This document shows, piece by piece, positions 1 to 12,189 of a DNA stretch of 64,000 nt. The position numbers were made by a program, and so were the translations under genes. Below the pieces are notes generated by a model, which was not told the origin of the DNA, ran no database searches, and saw nothing but the letters and a program-made list of their open reading frames with translations. How positions within the stretch are numbered: position 1 is the stretch's first letter; the number at the start of each line of letters is the position of its first letter. Source of the DNA: Luscinia megarhynchos. Taxonomy: Eukaryota > Chordata > Aves > Passeriformes > Turdidae. The stretch lies in contig CM067589.1 of the NCBI GenBank assembly GCA_034336665.1, forward strand, positions 6,448,044 to 6,512,043. The letters are read 5' to 3'.

Positions 1-708
1 CTCTCATGTCAAACATCCAGGTGGAACCTGAACGGGAGAAGAATCAGAACTTTTCGGAGAGTGTTCCCCCCAGACTACTTTAGATTGCCAGTCCGCGAGT
101 CTGCCCAGCAAAATACGTCTACTTCTGAAAGAGAAGAGTCCTCCAGTAGCTCAGGGGAGCAGCAGCCCTCCTGCTGATGCACAGCCTGTAGAGAAATGGG
201 TCAGTATCCCAAATGTGTGCTTTGGAAATCAGAGTTGGGTTCCTAAATGCTGTCGGAACTCTCTCTAATACAGCTGTGGTGGCTGAGGGATGTACGTGGG
301 AACGGTTTGCCTGCCATGACCTGGACTTGTTGATCATCTGAGCTCTGTTCAGGGGCAGTCTGGGAGCCTGTTCCTTTTCCCTTCCCCAAGGGCAGAGTGT
401 TGGTGAGGCTGGAGTTGGAGGCTGTGTCTGCCCTGACAGCCGGTACAGTGGGGCTGCGGATGCTCCTGCCAGCGTGAGCTTGTCTGAGCCGGGCCTTGTG
501 CCTCTTCCAGGTGTCCCTGCTGCAGTCACAGCTGGCCTGGGCCTGCCAGGATAACCTGGAGATCTGCGCAGGGAGCAGGCTGGAGACACTCCCACTGAGT
601 CACAAGGAGCAGAAAGGACCACCTTGCTTCCTAAACTTCTCAGAGAGGAGCCAGGGAGCAGCTGGATGCAGTCTTAGACTTAGTCAATAGTTGATGTTTA
701 TAGGATAG
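1..708. other. No gene recognised
   Basis: Unique-looking sequence upstream of a solo LTR. Open frames here are short and overlap on both strands, and I see no splice structure or protein family in them. Confidence 0.5.
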
Positions 709-1226
709 TGTCCTGGGGTGACGTCGCAGTGCTCTGTATCCCCAAATCGTGTGTGGAGGGTTTGTTTTGTCCAGCCCGGCAAGCTCCGCCCCCTGGCTGC
801 TGCTGGCTTGCTGCTCGCTGCTTAGCTGCTTGCATTTTTCCCCCCGCTGCTTCTGCACTTTTTCTGCCACTTTTGCTTTATTTTTCCTTCCCTTATTAGC
901 AAGGAACACCTGATCCTGCTGCGCCATCGTGACAAGAAATACGCGTTTAGCATCCCCCCCCCAAAATCGGAGAGAATCTGAGATTGTACACCTACTCGGA
1001 CGGGTGACAAATTCTTTTGGCATTTGTGTTTGGTTTTTTTTTCCCTTGTGTTGGGGGGTGTGTTTTTGTGTGTTTGTTAAAATAAACAAGTTTTTTCCAC
1101 TTTTTTCCCTCGGAGGAAGTTCTTCCCGAACCCGGTAGTGGGAGGGGGGAGGAGTTCTGGGGGTTTGTTTTCCTAGGGGGACTCCTTTGGGAGATATCTC
1201 CCGTAAGTTTGTCTGAAACCAGGACA
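709..1226 (+). mobile_element. Solo LTR with 5-bp target duplication
   Basis: The segment starts TGTCCTGG and ends CCAGGACA, the inverted termini expected of an LTR. It is flanked by the same five bases on each side, GATAG at 704-708 and at 1227-1231. An AATAAA signal lies at 1081-1086 next to a T/G-rich tract. No internal region is present, so this is a solo LTR left by recombination. A relative in the opposite orientation lies at 17107-17792; they share the TTTTTTCCAC region and the motif near the 3' end. The family is probably an ERVK-type avian LTR, which is inference. Confidence 0.9.
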
Positions 1227-1640
1227 GATAGTATAGGTGTCATTGAACCTTTATACAGCTGTGTTCCATAGGATGAGGGATATATTTATAGACAAATAAA
1301 GTGTTTGTTATGATCACAATTAAACATCTTTATCAGAATTACTACTCGGTACAGAAAACTATAACTTCTGGTATAGTGCATTACATTTCAAGCAACACTG
1401 AAGCAATTCTATCCAAAACAATTCTTAATGAAAGATTGATGCTACTCAACCAAACCAATGACCATGGGCAAACATTTCTCTCAGTTTCAAGGAGTGACCT
1501 TGAGGGGCATCCTCACTCCAGGGAGGAATCTCCAGAAGGGAAACACGTGACATGAACCACTTTGGTGATGGCAGGAGAAGCCTGCCATGTGTGGAGCTTT
1601 TTCATCTGTCCTTAGGAAACTGCAACTTGTTTTTTCTCAG
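1227..1640. other. No gene recognised
   Basis: AT-rich unique sequence between the solo LTR and a CR1 tail. One 84-codon open frame shows no recognisable family. Confidence 0.4.
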
Positions 1641-2530
1641 AGTCACAGAATGACGGGGTGAGGCTGGAGGCACCTCAGGAGGTCACCTTGCCCAGCCCCT
1701 GCTCCACCAGGGCCACCCAACTGCCAGGATGCCCAGCCAGCTGCCCAGGATGTGTCCACTTGGCTTTTGAGCCTCTCCAGCTGTGGCGACTCCACCACCT
1801 CCCTGGGCAGCTGCCCCAGTTCTCGGCCACCCTCCCAGTGCAGAAGTGTCTCCTGAGCTCGCAGGGCCCCTGCTGTGTGTCACTTAGTGCCTGTGGCCCC
1901 TGGGGCTGTCCCTGGCCCCGTCCCCTCTTCAGCCTCCCACTGGGTATTTATCCCCAGGGATGTGTTCCCCTGAGCCTCCTCTGCTCCAGGCTGGGCAGTC
2001 CCAGCTCTCTCAGGTTCTCCTCATGGCAGAGATGCTCCAATTCCTCCATCACCTTCCTGGCCCAGTGCTGGACTCTGTCCAGTCTGTCCCTGTCTCTTGT
2101 ACTGGGCAGCCCAGCTCTGGGCCCAGCACTCCAGGGCCGGCCTCACTGGTGTGGGGCAGAGGAGAAAGAGGGAAGGATCCCCTCCCTCATCGGCTGTGAC
2201 ACAGCTCCCAGTGCAGCCCAGGATGCTGTTCTGCATTGCTGCAGGAGCACATTGCTGGCCTGTGGGCATCCTGGTGTCCAGCAGGACCCTGCCAAATTTT
2301 TGTTTTCCAGCTGGCTGGCCCCCAGCAGATACTGGTGTCTGTGGTTGCTCCCTCACAAGGAGAGGACTCAGCACTTGTCATTGAACTGTCACCCTTGTTA
2401 AAATGTCATCCCTGTGGATGGCAGCACTTCTCTCTGGCAGATCAGCCACTCCTCCTGGTTTTGTGGGAGGGTACACTCTGCCCCAGCACTCAGTTACTAA
2501 AAAGGGTGAGAAAGGACTGGACTTAGCATT
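1641..2530 (-). mobile_element. CR1 LINE 3' part
   Basis: Reading the minus strand gives the 3' end of a CR1 element, with its end at about 1641 (AGTCACAGAATGA on the plus strand). The plus strand shows the usual reversed CR1 tail phrases, such as GACTCCACCACCTCCCTGGG near 1788 and the 'CTCCAGGCTGGGCAGTCCCA' region near 1985. The open frames across it are shadows of this non-coding or decayed tail. Confidence 0.8.
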
Positions 2531-3270
2531 GTCCTGCAGGGCACACTGCTGGACTTGGTGCCATTGATCACCAGGGATCCAAGAAGGCAGATTTGGTGCA
2601 AGGCATCTTTGCTTGTGTGTACATATTCAGAAAGAATTGGTAGGATTCACAGCAGGGATTTCTGTTCCATATCTTATGTGGGAAAAATGTAATGATCCAT
2701 GCTCCCTCTCACTAGTGGTGGGTAAAGTGGTCCTGTTGTTGGTGACAATGGATGTCAGCTGCATAGGAACTGTGCCAGTCTGGTGTGACATACTGTGGGA
2801 AGGAGCCCTCTGAGGGAGGTAAAAGCTGGGATGTAGAGATCCTTCAAAGACTGTTCTTCAAACCACAGAAGCTCCTGTTTTGTGAGGATCAGGAACAATT
2901 CCTAGGCAAGGGCTGAAACTTTGCTTCTGTGAGTTCCTTTACCTCCAAGGTCAATTTTTCCATTAAGGGTGACAGATTGTCCTGGTTTATTGACAATTGA
3001 GAGAGAGACAGGGACTACTGATTTGTGATCAGAATCTCAATTAACTGTGAGCTACATATGCTTATATACCATTTTTAGGAAGGCTAGTATTTTTTATTAC
3101 ATTCATTGAGTTAAACATCACACAGTCAAACTTTACATTTCTACTTAGTTAAATCATCTTTCCTGTTGCCAGTCTTGATCCAATCTTCTTGTAATCTTCA
3201 AAGCTCTTTTTGCTCTTGCCAAGGCATCTTGGTTATCAAACTGCATATGCTAATTAAATCCACAGTACTC
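2531..3270. other. No gene recognised
   Basis: No gene, repeat array or known element could be supported here. Confidence 0.4.
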
Positions 3271-3272
3271 TC

Positions 3273-3960
3273 TGTCTTAGCTTCCACACTAGTTTAAAAG
3301 ACATGTCTGCCAAGAAGGCCGGGAATCTTCCTGGAATGGAAAGCCCCCTCCCTCCAAATTATTGTAACTTGAAATTACAGGGCTTCCAGGTAAAGATATG
3401 GGAAAAGGAATAACAGCTCTTTACTGGACTATATATATATATGTAACAAGAGAGAACAAACAACAAAAACAAGGGCAACAACCCCCCAAAGCAGTAAGAG
3501 ACTCGTCCCACCCATTAAGCAGTTTCTCCCGTTGCTGTTATGGCCACAACCGGCAGAGGGCGCTGCAGGCTCATGTCGAGGCAGAGTGGCTGCAGCGACT
3601 CTGCCATGGCTCCAGGGGGTGCTGTTGGCTCAGGCAGCTTCAGGGGCCGCCTTTTGAGCTCTGAGCCAGCCCTGGGGCTAACGGCATCCTTGGGGAGAAA
3701 GAGAACATGGGGCTCTGCTTTTCCTAGGTTCTCACCTGTCTATTGCAGTATCCTGGTGATAGCAGCTTTGCTGAGGTTTCAGTCAAACAGCAGCTCAGGA
3801 TCCCTCTCTCCAGAGAGAAAGATAATATAATAAGTGGAGTGGTCCAGTTTCCCCTGAAGTACTGACACAGATCGTGAGGGTCTTCTTGGCAATGGAGAGT
3901 TGAAAGGTCTCTGTCAACCAGCAGCTGCCACAAACACTGGGCTCACCCATGGGTGGCAAG
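3273..3960 (+). mobile_element. Decayed LTR-like segment
   Basis: From about 3290 the sequence aligns by eye with the LTR at 27475-28162 and the element at 19530. All share AAAGACA-GTGTCTGCCAAG-type wording, a 'TCCAAATTATTGTAACTTGAAATTA' type block and the phrase about AACAGCTC/TTTACT. Termini and target duplication are not clear, so the limits are approximate. It could be the LTR of the neighbouring pol remnant, but I cannot show this. Confidence 0.5.
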
Positions 3961-4734
3961 GAGAATTCTGAAGCCGTGCCAGGTCCAGCACCAAAAACTG
4001 CCTAAACTGCCCTGCTCCTAGCATAGCCAGCTGGTTCTTCCCTCAGCAAGCCAATGCCCAATCCAGCCCTCCCTCCCTGGAAGCTTCCAGTGGAATGGGA
4101 GGGTCACTGGCCAAGTCTTTTGTATCTCAACTGCCCATCATTTCTTCCCCACAGCCGTCAACTGCCCTCTCCTCTCCACATTCCCCTTTTCAGGTAACAA
4201 ATGGGAGAAAATTCACCAAAAAGCCCTCCCAAACCCACAACATTTTCCACCTTGAATTTCTTCCTATACCAACACATTACATCAAACTTAAACTTTTAAA
4301 CTATATACATACATGTATTATCCTATATCATATACATACATACATGCAGATACAGATACAGGCACAGTGTCTTGAGCAATTCACCCCCGAACCAGGTCCT
4401 CTTGAGATACACATCTTCTTTCTCCATCTTTCTGCATCACCCACCAAGTGCAACCCAGTCCCTGACAAAGACAACCCCACAGATGTGTTTGTCTTTGCTC
4501 GAGGCAGAATTAATCCAAACAGTCTTTTCTAGCATACTTCTCATGCACCACCAGAACCTTGTCTCCATCTGCTGTACACAGGGGTTTGGACTGGGCATGG
4601 CCAGCTTGGTTGGTGAAACCTCTGGTATTAACTAACCATGCAGCCCTTGCTAAATGCAGCTCCTGCTGCTTGAAATTCCGCACTTCCCCCCCCCCCCAAT
4701 GCCTTCAATGTTGTTTTTAAGAGTTCATTGCACT
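3961..4734. other. No gene; possible retroviral 3' remnant
   Basis: This lies downstream (minus strand) of the ERV integrase remnant and may be its decayed 3' portion. It has a poly-C run at 4686-4698 and an AT-rich patch near 4290-4350. No reading frame is recognisable. Confidence 0.3.
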
Positions 4735-7060
4735 GCTAAACTTTCCTGGCCGCTAGTGCATGGTAGGGAATGTGATACACCCACTCAATGCCATGTTCTT
4801 TCGCCCAGGTGTTTATAAGGCTGCCTTGAAATGAGTCCCGTTGTCGGACTCAATTCTCTCAGGGGTACCGTGCCTCTAAAGAACCTACTTTTCAAGGCCC
4901 AGGTGTTATGGGCTTTAGCATGAGGCACAGGGGAGATCTCCAACCATCCTGTGGTGGCTTCCACCATTGTGAGCATGCAGCGCTTGCCTTGGCGGGTTTG
5001 AGGCAGCGTGATGTAGTCAATCTTCCAGGCCTCCCCATACCCATATTTGGACCACCGCCCCCCATCCCAGAGGGGCTTCACCTGCTTGGCCTGTTTGATT
5101 TCAGCACGTCTCACAGTCATGGATAACCTGAGAGATACTGTCCATGGTTAAATCCACTCCTTGGTCTCGTGCCCACTTATAGTTGGCATCTCTGCCCTGA
5201 TGACTTGAGGCATCATGGCCCCATCAAGCCAGGAACAACTGTCCCTTGTGTTGCCAATCCAAATCTATCTGTAACACCTCGATTTTTGCATCCTGATCCA
5301 CCTGTTCATTGTTCTCATGCTCAGCTTTCGGGGACATGGGCATCTACATGACACACTTTCACAAGGAGCTTCTCTTCTTTACCCAAGCGCCATCCATCAG
5401 CAGCCAGATTGGTCTTCCCCTATGTTGCCAGTTGGCCTTTTCCCACCCTTCCAGCCAGGTAACACCTTGACAGAGCATTGTCTGCCATCCATGAGTTAGT
5501 GTAGAGGGAGAGTTCTGGCCACTTCTCTTGCTCAGCAATGTCCAGGGCCAACTGGATGGCTTTTGAGTTCAGCAAGTTGGCTCGATTCATCTTCTCCTTT
5601 GGTAGGTTCTGCAACCTGTCACATGGGGCTCCATACAGCTGCTTTCCACTTCCAGTTCATCCTTACAATGTGACAGGAGCTGTCAGTGAAGAGCATAACG
5701 TGTTTCTTCTTGTGGCAGTTGGTTGTAAGGTGGAGCTTCCTCAGCACACGACAGGAGCTCCTGCTCCTCCTTTTCTGGTAGACCAAAGTTCTCAGGTCAA
5801 ATCAGAATTATCTCCAAGATCCCAGAGTAATTTGGGTTTCCAATACTGGCATGCTGTGTGATGACAACAATCCATTTGCTCCATGTGGCATCAGTGGCAT
5901 GGTGGGTTGAGGGAACCTTTCCTTTAAACATCTACCCCAGCACCAGCAGTCACAGTTCCAGGAAGAGTTGTGCCTCTGTACCAGTGACCTCTGAGCTTGA
6001 ACTCCTCCATAGGCAGCCAAGATTTCCTTCTCTGTTGGAGTGTAGTTGGCTTCAGACCCTCTGTAACTTTGGCTCCAGAATCCCAGAAGTCGGCCTCGGG
6101 TCTGACCAGGCACCTTCTGCCAAAGGCTCCAGGACAAACCATTATTTCTGGCTGCAGGATCTCTGGTCCTGTCCTGACTGGGCCAAGAGCTACCTTATGA
6201 GCGATCTCTTGTTTGGTCTGGGCAAAGACTTGCTTGCTCTTCAGGGCCCCAGTGGAAATAATTCTTCTAGTGGGTTACCAGGTAGAGAGGGCTCACAATC
6301 TGGCTCTACTCAGGAATGTGCATTCTCCAAAAGCCTATGGTGCCTAGGAAAGCTTGTTTCCTTCTTGCTGGCCAGTGGAGACATTGCTGTGAGCTTGTTG
6401 ATTACCTCAGTGGTATCTGGCATTGTCTGTCTTGCCACTTTACCCCCAGGAACTGGATCTCTCGGGCAGGTCTCTTGACTTTGCTCTCCTTGATGGTGAA
6501 GCAAGCTTCCAGCAGAATTTGGATGATTGTCTCTCCTTTCTCAAATACTTGCATTGCCATTTTTCCCCACACAATGATGTCATCGATGTATTGTAAATGT
6601 TCTGGAGCCTCACCCTTTTCCAGTGCAGCCTGGATCAGTCCGTGGCAGATGGTGGGGCTGTGTTTCCACCTCTGGAGCAGTCGGTTCCAGGTGTACTGCA
6701 CGTCCCTCCAGGTGAAAGCAAACTGGGGCCCGCACTCTGCTGCCAGAGGAATGGAGAAAAATGCATTGGCAATGTCAGTGGTGCCGCCTTGGACTCCAGC
6801 TCGTACTGGAGTTCCAGCATGTCCGGCACAGCAGCGCTCAGCGGTGGAGTCACTTCATTCAAGGCACGATAGTCCACAGTCAATCTCCATTCTCTGTCAG
6901 ACTTGTGCACAGGCCAGATGGGGCTGTTGAAGGGTGAGTGGACCTTACTGACCACCCCTTGGCTCTCCAGCTCATGGATCATCTTGTGGATGGGTATTGT
7001 GGCGTCTCAATTCGTCTGATACTGCCAGCTGTGCACCGTTGAGGTGGCAATTGGTACTTG
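4735..7060 (-). pseudogene. Decayed ERV-L-like pol (reverse transcriptase, RNase H, integrase)
   Basis: On the minus strand, in order, there are a reverse transcriptase portion (about 7000-6400), an RNase H portion (about 6140-5420) and an integrase portion (about 5120-4735). The RT part shows a DYRALNE-type palm motif near 6860 and the YIDD catalytic box near 6580. The integrase part shows the D-Y-I-T-L start of the catalytic core. The pieces lie in different frames with stops between them, and no gag, env or intact LTR pair is visible, so this copy cannot encode a polymerase. The wording is closest to the class III (ERV-L) copies common in birds; class is from family knowledge. Confidence 0.85.
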
Positions 7061-7104
7061 TTGTTCCTCCACCTTCAAGAATCCAACAGCAGAAGTATTT
7101 TTGG

Positions 7105-7475
7105 ACAGCCCAGGCAAGGTTCCCACAGTGTCACAACGGTCCCTTGGTCACAATGCACTTCTGATTCCATGAGTTTTCATACTCTCAGCAACAGTTCTGC
7201 AATGTCACCATGGACCCTTTGTCCCACAAGGTTCTGTAGTATAACATGGTGACCTTGGTTCCGTGAAGTTCTGCAGTGTCACAATGCACCCATGGCTGCA
7301 GGAGATTCCACAGTCTCACCATGGCCTCCTTGGATCTGCAGTATAACAATGGACCATTGGTTCCATGAGCCCGCACTCTGACAAAATGGATTTTGGTTCC
7401 ACAGTGTCAAAATGCCCCTTTGTTCCTTGAGGTTCCATAGTATTGCAGTTGACTCCTTGGTTTTGTGAGGCTCTG
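7105..7475. repeat. Tandem repeat array 1 (CACAGTGTCAC unit)
   Basis: Imperfect units of roughly 38-42 bp containing 'GTCACAATGG', 'CCTTGGTTCCATGAG' and 'CACAGTGTCAC' variants follow one another. The same unit forms the longer array at 11195-12010. Frames across it encode low-complexity repeats only. Confidence 0.75.
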
Positions 7476-8466
7476 CTGTCACCAGATCTCCAAAATATCA
7501 GACTAAGACTTCTTAACACTAATTTGGTGTTAAAGTGGGCATCATTTTTATACAAATCTCAGGTCCAATGTGGGAAAACTCCTAAGCTTACATGGACATG
7601 GCATTATACACATCTAGGTTTGCTTAGCATCAGAGGCACCTTTCCCTCGTTTCTCTCCTACTGTGGTCACTGCCTCCAGTGTTCTACTCCCACTGGAACA
7701 TGGGGACACTTTCTCAATTATATCCCTCAGTGGATATACAACTTCATTAAAACTTCAAGAAACTTTGGACTTTAAATTTTACTTTGAGCTCTTGAGAATT
7801 TTTTTGAGCACACTCTCTCAGGGACTGAGTCTAATGTAAACAGCACCAAAGCTGTTTTTTAATGACCTGAGAGGTTCATTAAATTCCTTGTGCTGTGTCT
7901 GTGCTGCTCAGCTGGGCTGAGCTTATGGCACAGAGGGCGATCCTGACAACCAAGAAGAGCTTCAAAAATACATTTCTGCTGAGAATCAGCTTTTCTCCCA
8001 GCCCACCGGAGCTGGGGCACTGCCTGCAGCCACCCCAGGCACAGTGCAGAGGCACAGAGAGCTTCAATCAGTTGGAGCTGGGAAGATGCTCACAAGTGAC
8101 TGGGGCAGAATCACTCGCAGCCCTTGACACACAAAGCCTCTGATTGCAGGACAAGGCAGCTGCAGCTCCTGGAGCAATCTCCTAATGCTGGAAGATCCTA
8201 ATGCCTACAGACTCTCTGAGTACATTCTCTGATTATCTCTTGTGTAGAACATCCAGGGCTGCTCAGGACTGTTCTGGCAGCACTGGCAGGGCCCAGCCTT
8301 GGGAACAGGTAAGCAGCTGCTGGCAGGGATAGCTCCAGGCAGCAGAGCCCTGGGCAGGCAGTGGAGGGAAAGTGCCACCAAGCTGAGCTGGGATATTTAA
8401 TTCCTCTCCAAACAAAACTATTCCATGATTCCTTTTTTTACAGATCCCCATGCCAAGACACGGCAA
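7476..8466. other. Upstream of the olfactory receptor
   Basis: No separate gene is seen. The last 450 bases include the probable 5' untranslated region of the receptor; a T-rich tract followed by CAG ends at 8443, which could be a 3' splice site just before the coding exon. Confidence 0.4.
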
Positions 8467-9399
8467 ATGTCCAACAGCAGCTCCATCAGCCACTTCCTCC
8501 TGCTGCCATTGGCAGACACATGGCAGCTGCAGCTCCTGCACTTCTGCCTCTTCCTGGGCATCTCCCTGGCTGCCCTCCTGGCCAACAGCCTCATCATCAG
8601 CACCGTAGCCTGTGGCCACCACCTACACACCCCCATGTTCTTCTTCCTGCTCAACCTGGCCCTCAGCGACCTGGGCTGCATCTGCACCACTGTCCCCAAA
8701 GCCATGCACAATTCCGTCTGGGACACCAGGACCATCTCCTATGCAGGATGTGCTGCTCAGCTCTTTTTCTTTCTGGTTTTCATTGAAACAGAGGATTCCC
8801 TCCTGACCATCATGTGCTACGACTGCTACGTGTCCATCTGCAAACCCCTGCACTACGGGACCCTCCTGGGCAGCAGAGCTTGTGCCCACATGGCAGCAGC
8901 TGCCTGGGCCAGTGGCTTTCTCGATTCACTGCTGCACACAGCCAATACTTTTTCCCTGTCCCTGTGCCATGGCAATGCCCTGGGCCAGTTCTTCTGTGAA
9001 ATCCCCCACATCCTCAAACTCTCCTGCTCACACTTCTACTTCAGGGAACTTGGGCTTCTTGATGTTTCTGGCTGTTTGGTATTTGGTTGTTTTGTGTTCA
9101 TGGTTTACTCCTATGTGCACATCTTCAGGGCTGTGCTGAGGATCTCCTCTGAGCAGGGACGGCACAAAGCCTTTTCCACCTGCCTCCCTCACCTGGCTGT
9201 GCTCTCCATGTTTCTCAGCACTGGCACATTTGCCTACCTGAAGCCGCCCTCCATCTCCTCCCCATCTCTGGATCTGTCACTGTTAGTTCTGTACTCGGTG
9301 GTGCCTCCAGCCCTGAACCCCCTCCTCTACAGCCTGAGGAACCAGGAGCTCAAGGATGGCCTGAGGAAAATTATTATTAATATTTTTCAGAAAGAATAA
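8467..9399 (+). CDS. Olfactory receptor, OR14-like (avian gamma-c type)
   Basis: An intronless 310-residue seven-transmembrane odorant receptor, the usual length for the family. I chose the ATG at 8467 (MSNSSS) because it gives the standard short N-terminus with an NSS glycosylation site; an upstream in-frame ATG at 8425 would add 14 untypical residues. Family motifs seen: LHTPMFFFLLNLALSDLG after TM1, KAFSTCLPHL at TM6 and PALNPLLYSLRN at TM7. The TM3 end reads MCYDCYVSICKPLHY: the Arg of the DRY motif is Cys, and the usual Ala after Met is Cys. This weakens the case for a functional receptor, although the frame is fully open. It acts in the plasma membrane of sensory neurons through Golf if functional. 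Confidence 0.93.
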   Translation: MSNSSSISHFLLLPLADTWQLQLLHFCLFLGISLAALLANSLIISTVACGHHLHTPMFFFLLNLALSDLGCICTTVPKAMHNSVWDTRTISYAGCAAQLFFFLVFIETEDSLLTIMCYDCYVSICKPLHYGTLLGSRACAHMAAAAWASGFLDSLLHTANTFSLSLCHGNALGQFFCEIPHILKLSCSHFYFRELGLLDVSGCLVFGCFVFMVYSYVHIFRAVLRISSEQGRHKAFSTCLPHLAVLSMFLSTGTFAYLKPPSISSPSLDLSLLVLYSVVPPALNPLLYSLRNQELKDGLRKIIINIFQKE

Positions 9400-10599
9400 A
9401 CTTTGATTCTCCTGTGTAGCTGTCACAATGTTACTCATTAATGCTACTCTGTGTCCTGTATTTTTTGCTGTTCACATAGGTGTTATGCTTCTATGAATTT
9501 GTTCACACAAAACTTTTTGACACTACTCTTTTTTACTTTAGTATTTGTTATTTTAGTGATCCCCAGATACTGTAAAAACAAAGTGCTGTACTACACATGT
9601 GTTTAAACAAAATAAAAATGCAGCATTTTCTTGTTGCCCTGACATATTTATTCCCTGGCTTTTCTGGGGCTGTAGGTTTGGTGCCACTGGGCAGAGCTGG
9701 GGTGAAAAGGGAATCCCAGTGCTCCTCACTGCCAGGGAATCCCAGGGCTTCTGCTCTATAATCTGCCCTTCCTTCACTTCCACACTCCCCTTCAGAGCCC
9801 CGGTGTTGGTTTAAGGCCTCATGGCTTTCTCGTTCCCTCCCAGTCCTGCTGTGTGACTGTCCAGGCACTGCAGGCAGGGACAGGCCTTGGGCACTGCTGG
9901 GACAGAGCTGGGCTCTGCAACAGCGTTTCCATCATGCAGAGGCATCTCCTCAGTGCAGGGCCTGAAAGCTTCAATCTCCTTCCCAGTTTGCTCTCAAGGA
10001 TGTTCCCAACACAGCGCCCTGGAGAGGAGAACAGCAGTGACCAGCAAAAGTGTGGCAGTGTTCAGGGTGGGGCTGTCCCAGCAGTGCCCTTGCAAAGCCA
10101 GTGCCGCTCCCAGCAGGGGCCTCTCACCCCAGGCCACAGAGGTTGTTCTTCCCTCCTTGGAGGGACATCAAGTGACCTGGTCAGGAGTCTGTGTTTGCAG
10201 TGCAGGGACATTCCACAGCCCTGAACATCCGGTGTGTGTGTGAGGGGACATAAACCCAGTGAGCACAAACACCTTCAGCTGTTGCTGGAGTTTCCAGAGA
10301 ACAATGTCCCCTTGGAACCCCTGGATGCAGGGCTGGGATGAGCTCCTGTGCCCAGAGCTCCCCGTGTCCATCCCTCTGGCCCTGGGGCACCTTGGGCAGG
10401 GGCAGGGGCAGGGCAGGGCAACACCCGCAGGGCTGATGTCCCTGCCAGGCTCTGGCAGTGGCAACAGAGCCCAGCCCCTGTCTTGGGTTTTTCTTTTGTC
10501 TTAGAGTCTCTGAGAACTTTGTGCAATCAGGGCCTTCCATTCTCTCCTCCAAGAAGTTCAGGAGGAGCCTGTGTTGGTGATGGACCTCAGTGGAACTGA
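9400..10599. other. Olfactory receptor 3' flank, no gene
   Basis: AATAAA-type signals near 9610 could end the receptor transcript. The rest is G/C-rich unique-looking sequence; overlapping open frames on both strands show no family. Confidence 0.4.
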
Positions 10600-11170
10600 C
10601 ACTGAAACTGCATGAAAAACAGAAACTCCCCAACAACATCTTCTCAGTGTTAGAGAATTTAGGCATTACTTTTTTCTAGCCAGATATTATTGTGGCCAGC
10701 ATGTGCAATAAAAATCATTCCACCCACAAATGCCTGAGTTTCATGCAGTGAAAATCATTCCATTACACGTGGTTCTTTACTAGGCTTTTCACATATTTAT
10801 ACAGACAAAACCCAAAGAAATTCAGGTTTCATTGAAGAAATTAATTGATCTAAATTGCACAGTTCTTAGTATTCAATCTCCTGTTCGTTATTGATCCCTT
10901 TCTCTTTGATGTGAATTAGGCCCTCATTCTTTGATTCTCTTACCAATCTTTTCCCAGACCAGGTGTCTCCAACCACACTGATGTGTGTGGGAGATGTTCA
11001 TTAATGTTCGTTTACGTCCTCTGTACCTTCTGGTTACTCCCAATCTGTAGATGTTAAACTCACCAGGCCTCACTCAACCTCAGTGAACAGAGTCTTTTGA
11101 AGAGAAACTTCAATTTCCCTCCTCCTGGGCAAAGGTGAACTAACCCTGGAGTGAAGTTACATTAAAAAAA
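10600..11170. repeat. Dispersed repeat, copy 1
   Basis: This stretch aligns by eye with 28850-29390. Shared landmarks are CAACA(A)CATCTT near the start, GGCCAG.ATGTGCA, 'ATTGATCCCTT' and a final block about AGTCTTTTGAA and 'CCCCTGGGCAAAGGTGAAC' variants. I cannot name the family; no coding capacity is visible. Confidence 0.6.
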
Positions 11171-11194
11171 TTCAAATTTGTATCATGTCCACCA

Positions 11195-12010
11195 ATTCTA
11201 TTAGGTTCAGTGTCACAATGATCACCTTGGCTCCATGCGGCCACGCAGTGTCACATCAATCCCTGGGCTCCACAAAGCCCTTCAGTGTCACAATTACCTT
11301 TTTTGTTCCACAGGGCCCCACAGTGTCACCATGCTCTCCTTGGATCCATGAGGCCCCACAGTGTCACAACTGTCCCTACATTCCTTGAAGCTCTGCAGTG
11401 TCACAAAGGTCTCTATAATCCCATGAGTCCCCATAGTATGACAATGGCCACTCGGTTCCATGTGTCCCACACTGTTACATGAATCCTTAGTTCCATGGGG
11501 TCCAGTATTGTCACAATAGTCTTCTTGGTTCCATAGTGACACAGTTGCCACAATTTCCATGGTACCACAAATGCCCCTTGGACCCATGAGGCTCCACAGT
11601 GTCACAATGGCTCCTTGTTTCCATGATACTGTGTAGTGTCACAATGATCTTTTTGAATCCATACTGCCCTGCAGTGTCACAATGGACCATTGGTCAATGA
11701 GGTTCCACAGTGCCACCATGGCCCCTTGGTTCCATGGACCCCACAGTGTCACTGTTGTCCCCTTGGTCTACAAGTCTCTGAGGTTCCACAAGGGCCCTTT
11801 GGTTCCATGAGGTTTGGTAGAGTCACAGTTCACTCCTTGGGTCTGTAAGTCCCTGCTGTGTCACAATGTCCATGGTTCCATGAGTTTCCACAGAGTTACC
11901 ATGGTCTCCTCGGATCTGCAGTATCACAGTGGTCTCCTTGGTACCATCCCACCCCAATTTCTCAACAGCTTTTTGGTTCCATGAGCCCCTGCTGTGCCAC
12001 AAAGGTCTCC
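11195..12010. repeat. Tandem repeat array 2 (CACAGTGTCAC unit)
   Basis: About twenty imperfect units of roughly 38-42 bp. A typical unit reads CCCCACAGTGTCACAATGG followed by CCTTGGTTCCATGAGG. CACAGTG occurs again and again, which is the consensus V(D)J heptamer, but the units lack a paired A-rich nonamer at 12 or 23 bp. It shares its unit with 7105-7475. Confidence 0.85.
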
Positions 12011-12189
12011 TTTGTTCCATAAGGATACAAAAGCTCCACATAAACATTGAGCAACACCTGCTTAACACACCTGGGAACATCTGTCTGCATTTAAAAGAGG
12101 AGATAAAGGTGAGAATGGAACCACCAGCTTCCACCTGCAACATAGATCCAGGGAAAAGACAGGGACAGAGAGTTCAGCTGAAAGTCTCA

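Noticed and set aside
7105..12010. CRISPR-like direct repeats
   Set aside because: The units are imperfect, head-to-tail without unique spacers, and the genome is avian.
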